In this document: positions 1-6,234 of the stretch, one piece after another
Position numbering within the stretch: position 1 is the first letter of the stretch
Layout: each line of letters begins with the position of its first letter
From: an uncultured Collinsella sp.
Lineage (GTDB): Bacteria > Actinomycetota > Coriobacteriia > Coriobacteriales > Coriobacteriaceae
DNA: 6,283 nucleotides
Assembly: GCA_900552295.1 (NCBI GenBank)
Contig: URZB01000095.1
Location: 1-6,283, forward strand
Direction of reading: 5' to 3'
Position numbers and translations under genes: made by a program
Notes under the pieces: generated by a model
What the model saw: only the letters and a program-made list of their open reading frames with translations
Told to the model about the DNA's origin: nothing
The model's database searches: none

Positions 1-1
1 A

Positions 2-157
2 ATCATTGCCTGCGGCGGACACCCCGACGACGCGCTGTTCTACAAACTGCAGCAGACGCACGCCGCTGACGAGCTGCATAACATCGGCGATGGGTTTGCG
101 CCCGGCCGTGTGCTCGAAGCGGTCCGTGCGGCATACCGACTCGGCACCAATATCTAA
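2..157 (+). CDS. FAD-dependent oxidoreductase of the OYE/enoate-reductase type, C-terminal end only
   Basis: Only the last 51 codons of this gene are inside the window; the start lies upstream of base 1. The fragment begins IIACGGHPDDALFYKLQ and carries HNIGDGFAPGRVLEAVRAAY followed by RLGTNI and a TAA stop. The A-x-G-x-x-P-x-x-x-L-Y stretch followed by an I-G-D and A/P-G-R-x-L-E-A-V helix is the usual C-terminal FAD-binding signature of two-domain flavoproteins such as 2,4-dienoyl-CoA reductase, 2-enoate reductase and bile-acid BaiCD/BaiH-like enzymes (the IGD aspartate, residue 30 of the fragment, normally contacts the FAD ribityl chain). Those enzymes carry an N-terminal old-yellow-enzyme barrel, which cannot be seen here, so a plain pyridine-nucleotide-disulfide-type oxidoreductase remains possible. 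The stop lies 21 bases before the aconitase X gene, so the two are probably co-transcribed. An enoate-type reductase next to a dehydratase makes chemical sense, but that link is inference. Confidence 0.72.
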   Translation: MIACGGHPDDALFYKLQQTHAADELHNIGDGFAPGRVLEAVRAAYRLGTNI

Positions 158-160
158 CAC

Positions 161-167
161 GAAAGGA
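161..167 (+). promoter_or_regulatory. Ribosome binding site that decides the start of the aconitase X large subunit
   Basis: The purine run GAAAGGA lies four bases after the stop of the oxidoreductase. Its last base is the A of an in-frame ATG at 167, so it cannot serve that codon. The next in-frame ATG at 179 is 11 bases downstream, a long but workable spacing. The start is therefore placed at 179. The same AACACGAAAGGA string precedes the M20 gene at 2020, where the spacing is a normal 7 bases. Confidence 0.6.
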
Positions 168-178
168 TGGGCTCACAG

Positions 179-1456
179 ATGAACCTGACCTCCCAACAAC
201 AAGCCCTGCTCGACGGCGCCAAGGGCCCCGCCATGGCCAAAGTGGTCAAGACCCTCGTTATGTACGGCGAATGCTTTGGCGCCGAGCGTATGGTTCCCGT
301 GACCGGCGCAAACGGTCATCTTGTCACAAGTTTTGGCCTCTCCATGCTCGGTCCAGTCTATGACCTTATGGATGAGCTGCTGAAAGACGGCGCCCTGTCC
401 GGTCAGTCATTCTCGGTCGACCCGAGGCCCCTTGACCCCGCCGTCCCGGCCAACCCGCTGCAAAAGCTGCTGTTCAAGATTATGTATTCCAAACAAGACG
501 ATTATGAGGCACAGCTGCGCAGCATGGGTCTATTGGACAACGATGCTTTCACCTGCACCTGCTACCAGCCCGAGGTTGGCAATCGACCTCGGCGTGGCGA
601 CATCCTAAGCTGGGCAGAAAGCAGCGCCGTGGTCTTTGCCAACTCCGTGCTGGGCGCTCGCTGCAATCGCAACTCCGGCATCATCGAGATGTTCGGCTCA
701 ATTGCCGGCTTTGTCCCGGAATTCGGTCTGCTCACCGATGAGGGCCGCAAGGCGACCTGGATCATCGAAGTCGACTGTAAGCGCAAGCCCGAAGCGCAAG
801 TGCTTGGCAGCGCCATTGGCATGAAGGTGATGGAAGACGTCCCTTACATTAAAGGCCTCGACCGCTGGCTTGGCCGCGAACTCACACCCGGCACGCAGGA
901 CTACCTTAAGGACATGGGCGCCGCCAGCGCATCGAACGGCGCTGTCGGGCTCTACCACGTGGACAGCATCACGCCCGAGGCCGTCGAACAAGGCGAACAC
1001 CTCATAGCACCAGACGCCCAAATCTATCGCATTGACGACGCCGAGCTGGAACGCATCCGCTCGAGCTACCCCGTTATGTGGAAGAACCCGGGCGCGCGCC
1101 CCAAGCTTGCCTTCATCGGCTGCCCCCACCTCTCGTCTGCACAACTCGCCCATTGGGCAGACGCCATCTGCGATGGGCTGAGCGCCTCCGGCAAGTGCCG
1201 CGTGCAAGTACCCACCGTACTGACCGCCGCCCCATCCGTGGCAGACGCCTTCCGCAAGACTGCGGCATACAGACGCCTCTCGACTACCGGTGCCGTCGTC
1301 TCGAGCATCTGCCCGCTTATGTACACCAACAACCCGCTGTGCGGCAGCATGCCCATCATCACCAACTCCAACAAGTTGCGTACGTACTCGGCATCGCGCT
1401 ACTACACCGACGACGAGGTGCTCGCCTACGTCACCACCGGAAAACCAATCAAATAG
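179..1456 (+). CDS. Aconitase X (AcnX/DUF521) catalytic large subunit, substrate unknown
   Basis: This 425-residue protein is the large catalytic subunit of an aconitase X-type hydro-lyase, a cytoplasmic iron-dependent dehydratase that pairs with the small subunit encoded directly downstream. Family features visible: the N-terminal LTSQQQALLDGAKGPAMAKV helix and MYGECFGAERMVPV (residues about 4-42), a CTC cysteine pair at 126 and 128, the signature WAESSAVVFANSVLGARCNR at 145-164, IGCPHLS with a cysteine at 315, SSICPLMY with a cysteine at 378, and TNSNKLRTYSAS near 395-406. The length fits the separate large subunit of the two-subunit form (about 400 residues). Characterised relatives dehydrate cis-3-hydroxy-L-proline in bacteria or mevalonate 5-phosphate in archaea. 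The consensus I recall after NSVLGAR is T/S-N-R-E-G-G, whereas this protein has CNRNSG, so substrate and metal-site chemistry may differ. The start at 179 is preferred over 167 because the ribosome binding site abuts 167. Family assignment is firm; reaction is not. Confidence 0.9.
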   Translation: MNLTSQQQALLDGAKGPAMAKVVKTLVMYGECFGAERMVPVTGANGHLVTSFGLSMLGPVYDLMDELLKDGALSGQSFSVDPRPLDPAVPANPLQKLLFKIMYSKQDDYEAQLRSMGLLDNDAFTCTCYQPEVGNRPRRGDILSWAESSAVVFANSVLGARCNRNSGIIEMFGSIAGFVPEFGLLTDEGRKATWIIEVDCKRKPEAQVLGSAIGMKVMEDVPYIKGLDRWLGRELTPGTQDYLKDMGAASASNGAVGLYHVDSITPEAVEQGEHLIAPDAQIYRIDDAELERIRSSYPVMWKNPGARPKLAFIGCPHLSSAQLAHWADAICDGLSASGKCRVQVPTVLTAAPSVADAFRKTAAYRRLSTTGAVVSSICPLMYTNNPLCGSMPIITNSNKLRTYSASRYYTDDEVLAYVTTGKPIK

Positions 1457-1470
1457 GAAGGCGACTCCTC

Positions 1471-1914
1471 ATGGAAAAAATCTTTCACGGCCGCGTCGTT
1501 GTCCCCGGAACTGCCCACGCCAAGGCACTTGTCTCTCACGGAGGGCTCAACACGCTCGCATCGTTTCAGAAGGCACTGATGTTTGGCGACAAAAAGGCCA
1601 CGTGTTCCGACCAAAACAATCCCGACTTGTACGGCAAACCTTTGGCGGGATGTGCCTTGTGTCTTCCGCAGACTATCGGCTCCACCACAGGCGGCATGGT
1701 GCTCTTCTGCGCCACCAAAATGGGGCGCCAACCCGCATGCCTGCTGTTTTCCAAACCCATTGACAGCCTTGCCGCCGCTGGCGCGATCCTCTCGGGCGTA
1801 TGGACCGACACCCCCATGCCCACCATTGACAACCTGGGCGATGAGTTTCTCGATGCTGTGTCGACGGGAGACGCCATCACCGTGACCGAAGACGGCACGG
1901 TCATCGTCGGCTAA
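1471..1914 (+). CDS. Aconitase X swivel-domain small subunit (DUF126)
   Basis: This 147-residue protein is the swivelling small subunit that closes over the active site of the aconitase X large subunit. It opens with FHGRVVVPGTAHAKALVSHGG (residues 5-25), the beta-barrel start typical of the family (G-R-x-x-x-P-G-x-A-x-x-x-A-L). Next comes KPLAGCALCLPQTIGSTTGG (56-75). The serine of the GSTTG motif (residue 71) matches the conserved serine that acts as catalytic base in the aconitase superfamily. The usual family segment around S-F-W-G-G-V-D is replaced by a loop of a different kind (about 31-55, with SFQKALMFGDKKATC), which suggests another substrate pocket. An upstream in-frame extension to 1078 is a shadow of the large-subunit gene. 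The ATG at 1471 has the purine run AGGAAGG (1455-1461) nine bases before it, overlapping the TAG stop of the large subunit, so translation is probably coupled and the subunits made in equal amounts. Confidence 0.88.
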   Translation: MEKIFHGRVVVPGTAHAKALVSHGGLNTLASFQKALMFGDKKATCSDQNNPDLYGKPLAGCALCLPQTIGSTTGGMVLFCATKMGRQPACLLFSKPIDSLAAAGAILSGVWTDTPMPTIDNLGDEFLDAVSTGDAITVTEDGTVIVG

Positions 1915-2019
1915 GGCTACCCGCCGCCCGCAGATGAACAACGTGTTTCGCCATTTCCCACGCGCGGTGCGGGCGATAATCTTGACGTATTCGATATACA
2001 ACACGAAAGGAGTCCCACC

Positions 2020-3441
2020 ATGGGAGCATCGGTATCGGTCGCACAGGGCGCGCCTCTTGATGCAGGCACCTACAAGGCAGACGAGGCAGCCGTCGAGCGC
2101 TTTTGCGAATTGCTGCGCATCCCCACCGTTTCGCGTGAGAACATCGCCGAGCGCGACGATGAGCCCTTCAGCCAGTGGATTCCCACGCTTCAGCGACTTT
2201 ATCCGCATTTCTTTAAAGTCGCCGAGCTCACACGCGTCGACGACTTTGGCATGCTCCTGCGTTGGCCTGGCGCCGATTCCGCCTTGGACCCCATCGTCAT
2301 GATGGCGCATCAGGACGTCGTGCCCGTCGAGGGCCAAGACTGGAAGCACGATCCCTTTGGAGCCGAGATCTTCGACGGCGAGATCTGGGCCCGCGGATCA
2401 CTCGACACCAAGTGCATCGTCTCGGCTTTCTTCGAGGCCGCCGAGCATTTGATTGCCCAGGGCTTCGTTCCCCCGCGCGATGTCTGGTTCTTCTCGAGCG
2501 ATGGCGAGGAAATCGCCGCACCTACTGCAACCCATGCAGTGCAGTGGCTTCGCGAGCATAACATCCATCCCTACATGGTGCTCGATGAGGGTGGCGCCGT
2601 GGCAACCGACGCCCCGCTCGGCGTCACCGAACCCGTTGCCATGGTAGGCGTGTCCGAGAAGGGCCACGTCGACCTTACCGTCACGGCGCGCGCCGACGGC
2701 GGCCATGCCTCTACGCCTGCGGCAAACGATGCCTGCCGTCTTCTCTGCCGTGTATGCGAGACTATCTCGGCCAACCCCGGCAAGCCGCAGCTCACGCCCG
2801 CCGTCGAGGCCACACTGACCGAGTTGGGTGCCCGTAGCAGCGCGACGTATCAGGCAATCTTTGGCAACCTGTGGCTCACGCGCCCCGCGGTTACCAAGAT
2901 CATGGCCGCCAGCCCCGAGACCTCGGCCATGCTGCGCACAACCTATGCGCTCACGCAGCTCGAAGGCTCCAATGCGCACAATGTGCTGCCACCAGTTGCT
3001 CGCGCCAACTTCAACGTGCGCATCGCTCCGTTCGAGACCATCGCCGATGCCGTTGAGCGCGCCCGCAAGCTCGCCGCCCAGCAGTGCCGCGCCTCGGGCG
3101 TAAGCCCCGACCATGTCACCGTCGAAATCAACGAGGCGATTCCCTACACCGAGCCCGCGCCCATCTCGCCTTACGAAGACGATGCCGCCTTCAACTACAT
3201 CCATCGCTGCGTGTCGGGTGTCTATCCCGAGGCCGGCTTTGCTCCCTACGTGCAGAACTCCTGTACCGACTCGCGCGAGTTCAACGAGATCTGCGATCGC
3301 GTCTACCGCTTCTGCGGCTTTATCTACTCGGGCGAGGCGCGCAAGCTCATCCATGCCGCCAACGAACGCATCGGCGTCGACGTCTACAAGCGCGGCATCG
3401 AATTCTATGTGGCGTTTCTCGCCAACCTTGAACAACTGTAG
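2020..3441 (+). CDS. M20-family zinc dipeptidase/carboxypeptidase (CPS1/carnosinase-like)
   Basis: This 473-residue cytoplasmic metallohydrolase belongs to the M20 peptidases, which cleave dipeptides or N-acyl amino acids using two zinc ions. The full ligand set is visible: H97 and D99 in MMAHQDVVPV, bridging D129 in RGSLDTKC, general-base E163 and ligand E164 in SSDGEE, D189 in VLDEGG, and H445 in KLIHAANER. The lid/dimerisation domain (about 205-340) starts with SEKGHVDLTV and holds GGHASTP with H229, the histidine that helps stabilise the transition state from the partner subunit. WKHDPF and IWARG around 108-125 also fit the carnosinase/carboxypeptidase S branch. No signal peptide is seen. 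The ATG has a strong GAAAGGAG site seven bases upstream (2005-2012). The gene follows the aconitase X pair after 105 bases and precedes the transporter by 51 bases. The exact peptide substrate is unknown; hydrolysis of an imported dipeptide is an inference. Confidence 0.9.
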   Translation: MGASVSVAQGAPLDAGTYKADEAAVERFCELLRIPTVSRENIAERDDEPFSQWIPTLQRLYPHFFKVAELTRVDDFGMLLRWPGADSALDPIVMMAHQDVVPVEGQDWKHDPFGAEIFDGEIWARGSLDTKCIVSAFFEAAEHLIAQGFVPPRDVWFFSSDGEEIAAPTATHAVQWLREHNIHPYMVLDEGGAVATDAPLGVTEPVAMVGVSEKGHVDLTVTARADGGHASTPAANDACRLLCRVCETISANPGKPQLTPAVEATLTELGARSSATYQAIFGNLWLTRPAVTKIMAASPETSAMLRTTYALTQLEGSNAHNVLPPVARANFNVRIAPFETIADAVERARKLAAQQCRASGVSPDHVTVEINEAIPYTEPAPISPYEDDAAFNYIHRCVSGVYPEAGFAPYVQNSCTDSREFNEICDRVYRFCGFIYSGEARKLIHAANERIGVDVYKRGIEFYVAFLANLEQL

Positions 3442-3492
3442 AACGGGGGCCGATAGCACCCCTCCCCGCTTTTACCGACCAGGAGAACCAGC

Positions 3493-4812
3493 ATGACCCA
3501 ACCAAATCTTAAGCGGGCGGCCCGGCTCGACACCAAGGCCGTCGCCCTCGCCTCCCTACCCTTTATGGGCATGATCAGCTTTTGGCAGGTCTACGACGGC
3601 ATCGTTCCCAAGATGCTCACAGGGACCTTTGGCCTATCCAACTCGCTCACCGGCGCGATCATGGCCATCGATAATGTCTTTGGCCTGTTCCTGCTTCCGC
3701 TCTTTGGCATCCTCTCGGACCGCTGCGCAAGCAAACTCGGGCGCCGAACGCCCTTTATCTTGGGCGGCTCCGCGGTGGCAATGCTCTCCGTCCCGCTCAT
3801 CGCGATCGCCAACAACATGGGCAGCCTACCTCTGCTCATTGGCGCGATTATCCTCACGCTTTTGGCAATATGCGCCTACCGCACCATGACGGTCGCCATT
3901 GTGGCCGATATTACGCCTCGCCCACTTCGAACCAAGGCGGACTCAATCGAAAAGATCGTCGGCTATGCGGGAACGGGTCTTATGCTCGTCGCCATCTCGG
4001 TCATGGTTCCCAAGGCCGACAAACCTGATTATCTTCCGCTCTTTATCTTGCAGGCCGCCTTTATCCTCGTGTCAGCCGTTGTCTACGGCATCTTTGTCCG
4101 TGAGCCCGCCCTCGTCGAAAAGATGCGCGAGAAATCGCTGTCAATGGGCATCGACGAGGATCAGATTGACAAAGACGACTCCCCCGAGGCCGGCGGTAAG
4201 GAACGCGTTGCAGACACCGACGTGCGTCGCTCCATCATCATGCTGCTCGCCGCAACGTTTTTCTACTACATGAGCTATAACGCCATGACCACCAATATCA
4301 GCCGTTATGCCGATTTGTTCTATGGCATGGAGGGCGGTTCCTATGCCATCATCAATATCGTGACGATTGCAGGCGCGCTGCTAAGCTACGTACCCCTGGC
4401 AAACCTTTCGCTCAAAATCGGCCGCAAAAAGGTCGCCCTGGGCACCGCCGTCATCATGGTTTTGTGCCCCACGCTTCTTTGGCTGGCACCCGGCTTCTCG
4501 CCCGTGTTGTACGGGGTCTTTTTGTTGATGGGCGTCGCGCTGGGCGGCGTGGACCTGTGCGTGTACACGATGATTCTGGAGTGTTGCAGCTCCCAAAGCG
4601 TGGGCCGCTACTCCGGTTACTACTACACCGTGAGCATGGCGGCTCAGGTGGCGACGCCGATTCTCTCCGGCATCGTTATGGACGTGGCGCCGTCGATGCT
4701 CTTCGCCTACATCACGGCAATGGGCATGATTATGGCCGCGAGCATTGCCGCCGCCAAGCACGGCGATGCCATCTTGATCGACGAGGTCGCTCGCCGCGAG
4801 GCAGCAAAGTAG
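3493..4812 (+). CDS. MFS transporter, GPH/SLC45-like cation symporter family
   Basis: This 439-residue integral membrane protein has about 12 hydrophobic helices in two groups of six: roughly 18-36, 52-74, 88-107, 112-130, 155-172, 180-201, then 247-264, 285-303, 315-331, 336-354, 376-396 and 401-420. The loop between helices 2 and 3 carries the major-facilitator signature SDRCASKLGRRTPFILGG (75-92; D76, R77, G83, R84, R85), and KIGRKK (308-313) is the matching loop in the second half. RPLRTKADSIEKIVGY (143-158) resembles the conserved region of glycoside-pentoside-hexuronide and SLC45 sucrose-type symporters. The central cytoplasmic loop (about 203-245) is highly charged with an acidic patch DEDQIDKDDSPE. 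The AGGAG site at 3481-3485 sits seven bases before the ATG. Family suggests proton- or sodium-coupled uptake of a sugar or sugar acid, but the neighbours are amino-acid or peptide hydrolases and a hydroxyacid dehydratase, so the solute is open. It is the last gene before the terminator. Confidence 0.88.
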   Translation: MTQPNLKRAARLDTKAVALASLPFMGMISFWQVYDGIVPKMLTGTFGLSNSLTGAIMAIDNVFGLFLLPLFGILSDRCASKLGRRTPFILGGSAVAMLSVPLIAIANNMGSLPLLIGAIILTLLAICAYRTMTVAIVADITPRPLRTKADSIEKIVGYAGTGLMLVAISVMVPKADKPDYLPLFILQAAFILVSAVVYGIFVREPALVEKMREKSLSMGIDEDQIDKDDSPEAGGKERVADTDVRRSIIMLLAATFFYYMSYNAMTTNISRYADLFYGMEGGSYAIINIVTIAGALLSYVPLANLSLKIGRKKVALGTAVIMVLCPTLLWLAPGFSPVLYGVFLLMGVALGGVDLCVYTMILECCSSQSVGRYSGYYYTVSMAAQVATPILSGIVMDVAPSMLFAYITAMGMIMAASIAAAKHGDAILIDEVARREAAK

Positions 4813-4835
4813 GAGACCGAATTAACTACCGTGCG

Positions 4836-4876
4836 AAAGGGGTCGGATGGGCAAAACGCCCATCCGACCCCTTTTT
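4836..4876 (+). terminator. Strong Rho-independent terminator between converging genes
   Basis: A perfect 17-base-pair stem (4836-4852 with 4858-4874) closes a five-base AAAAC loop. The stem core is GGGGTCGGATGGGC. A run of five T (4872-4876) overlaps the 3' arm and is followed by CGTTT. It lies 23 bases after the transporter stop and so ends the plus-strand operon. Read on the minus strand the same stem is followed by only three T and then CGC, so it may also stop transcription of the converging membrane-protein gene, but less efficiently. Confidence 0.93.
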
Positions 4877-4905
4877 CGTTTCATCCTCAAGAAGCTTGTC
4901 GAAGC

Positions 4906-5229
4906 CTACCCCACCGTGACGGATTCCCCAGTAAAGGTGCTGATGAGCAGCAGGATAAAGAACGCCAAGTAACTGATGCTCAGCGGGTACGCAATAATCA
5001 GGAAGACGGCCCAGCCGACATTGGTGTTACCGTCGGCACGGCGTTGCTCGCGATTGCGGCAGAGCCAAATCGTCACGCCAATGGCCACAATCAACAGCAC
5101 AAGTGCCGCTGCCGCCAGTCCAGCAAGCGCAAACATCACGCCAATGCTCACAGCAATAACCGGGAGCAGCAGCAAGCCGCACCCGCACCCACCCGGACTA
5201 TACGCGGCAGACTGTCGACGTCGTTCCAT
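4906..5229 (-). CDS. Small three-helix membrane protein, function unknown
   Basis: I do not recognise this 107-residue protein. It has an arginine-rich N-terminus (MERRRQ), a glycine/cysteine patch PGGCGCG (12-18), two adjoining hydrophobic helices (about 18-36 and 38-57), a charged loop with RNREQRR (58-64), and a third hydrophobic segment (about 72-98). By the positive-inside rule the N-terminus and the loop are cytoplasmic and the short C-terminal tail (GESVTVG) is outside. The ATG at 5229 is chosen because GGAG (5238-5235) lies five bases upstream. A GTG at 5235 would overlap the amidohydrolase stop by four bases and add two residues, but leaves the GGAG partly inside the start codon. Either way, the gene is directly downstream of the M20D amidohydrolase and translationally coupled to it. 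A minor subunit, a membrane anchor, or an unrelated passenger are all possible. Confidence 0.7.
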   Translation of the reverse strand: MERRRQSAAYSPGGCGCGLLLLPVIAVSIGVMFALAGLAAAALVLLIVAIGVTIWLCRNREQRRADGNTNVGWAVFLIIAYPLSISYLAFFILLLISTFTGESVTVG

Positions 5230-5231
5230 CG

Positions 5232-6234
5232 TCACTCCAAGTCAAGCAATCGTTTGTAGACATCGAGGCCCTTGAGTAGGGTTTCCTCGTCAAAGAGCAT
5301 GGTATCAGTGTGAAGGGCGCTCGTCGCATAAGCTGGGCAGCTGTCTGCGTCGATCGGGTTTTCTTGCGCCTCCGGCACGCCCGTGCCCAGCAAGAAGAAC
5401 ACGCCCGGCAGATGGCGCTGATAGAAGGCGAAGTCCTCGGCAATCAGCAAAGGCTCATCTACGAGCTGTAGTTCGGGCAAGGCGGGCGCGACATTGACAA
5501 ACAACTCGGGGTCGTTGTCGACCGGCGGATAGCCCTCGGCAAAGTCAAGATCGTACGTGCAGCCCGTTGCAGCGCATGCCTCATCAAGCACGCGGCGCAC
5601 GCCCTCACGCGCACGGTCGAACATGTCGTCCGTAAACACACGCAGACTGCCGGCAACATGGGCCTCCCCCGCCACCGCATTGCAAACCGTACCGGCCTGC
5701 AGCAGACCAAACTTGCCGATACAGGGCTCGTCGGTACCCAGCTCGTCCATCAGCTCGCGCTCGGCAACCAAAAACTTTGCTGCCGCCAGTGCCGCATCGT
5801 GCGACTCCTCGACCGGTACGCCATAGGTCTTAGCGATATGGATGCTCGTCCCGTGAATATGAATGTGTGTCTCACTCGAACGCGCCAGCAATGGACCGGA
5901 GCAGCTCGCCAACGTGTTTGCAGGCAGGTCGGGCCATACGTGGAACCCGAAGATGCGATCTGCCCCATAGCGTTCGAATACGCCGCTCTCACACACCGTC
6001 TTGGCGCCACCGGTCGTTTCCTCGGCCGGCTGAAACACAAAGAGCACGTTGCGCTTGATGGCACCCGGCTGCTCACGAATCGCTCGGTCGACAAAAGTCG
6101 CCGCCGCGAGCGCCATGGCCATGTGACCGTCGTGACCGCACGCATGCATCTTGCCGGGATGCGTCGAGGCAAAGGCCGCGCCCGTTGCCTCCGCGATGGG
6201 CAGGGCATCCATGTCGGCGCGAATCGCCGTAGCA
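5232..6234 (-). CDS. M20D amidohydrolase (N-acyl amino acid/IAA-amide hydrolase type), N-terminus missing
   Basis: This enzyme hydrolyses an amide bond of an N-acyl amino acid or similar compound with a two-metal centre. About 333 genomic residues are present; full-length relatives have about 380-400, so some 50-70 N-terminal residues lie beyond the contig end. Visible motifs, numbered from the first full genomic codon (6233): RADMDALPIAEATG at 5-18, MHACGHDGH with metal ligands C32 and H34, the base and ligand E71/E72 in FQPAEETTGGA, H98 in IFGFHVWPDLP, SIHIAK with H132 in the lid domain, NAVAGEAHVAGSLRVF, IAEDFAFYQRHLPGVFFLLG, and ligand H308 in ALHTDTMLF. All five metal ligands are kept, so the enzyme is probably active. 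SIHIAK replaces the more common G-x-G-H-A-A-x-P motif, as in a subgroup of M20D enzymes I recall. The ten residues MGSEMCIRDS that an automatic start at 6263 would give are translated adapter, not protein. No promoter is visible because the upstream part is missing. Confidence 0.9.
5235..5238 (-). promoter_or_regulatory. Ribosome binding site of the small membrane protein inside the amidohydrolase 3' end
   Basis: On the minus strand the junction reads CTTGACTTGGAGTGACGATG. GGAG forms the last codons of the amidohydrolase, TGA is its stop, and ATG at 5229 begins the membrane protein two bases later. The ribosome that ends one gene can restart on the next. Confidence 0.6.

Noticed and set aside
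1078..1470. Upstream in-frame extension of the aconitase X small subunit
   Set aside because: The extra 131 residues are an out-of-frame reading of the large-subunit gene, rich in R, H and P; the ATG at 1471 has its own ribosome binding site and matches the family start.
1982..2000. TTGACG followed by TATACA just before the peptidase ribosome binding site
   Set aside because: The two boxes are only seven bases apart, far from the 16-18 needed for a promoter.
1934..2302. Plus-strand open frame starting in the 105-base gap (MNNVFRHFPRAV...)
   Set aside because: It has no ribosome binding site before its ATG and mostly overlaps the peptidase gene in another frame with arginine/serine-rich shadow sequence.
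1426..2349. A 307-codon open frame on the minus strand across the aconitase X small subunit, the gap and the start of the peptidase
   Set aside because: It crosses three unrelated plus-strand elements, has no family resemblance, and would be antisense to two well-supported genes.
2398..3459. A 353-codon open frame on the minus strand opposite the M20 peptidase gene
   Set aside because: It mirrors a gene with complete M20 motifs, has no recognisable domain, and is rich in the Gly/Ala/Val/Asp patterns expected from antisense reading of GC-biased codons.
3444..3473. Possible terminator or attenuator between the peptidase and the transporter (CGGGG paired with CCCCG, then CTTTT)
   Set aside because: The stem is only five base pairs with a 15-base loop and a short T run, too weak to call.
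4831..5259. Plus-strand open frame running from the terminator through the small membrane protein
   Set aside because: It begins inside the terminator hairpin region and reads Gln/Asn/His/Arg-rich antisense of hydrophobic helices; the minus-strand frame gives a coherent membrane protein.
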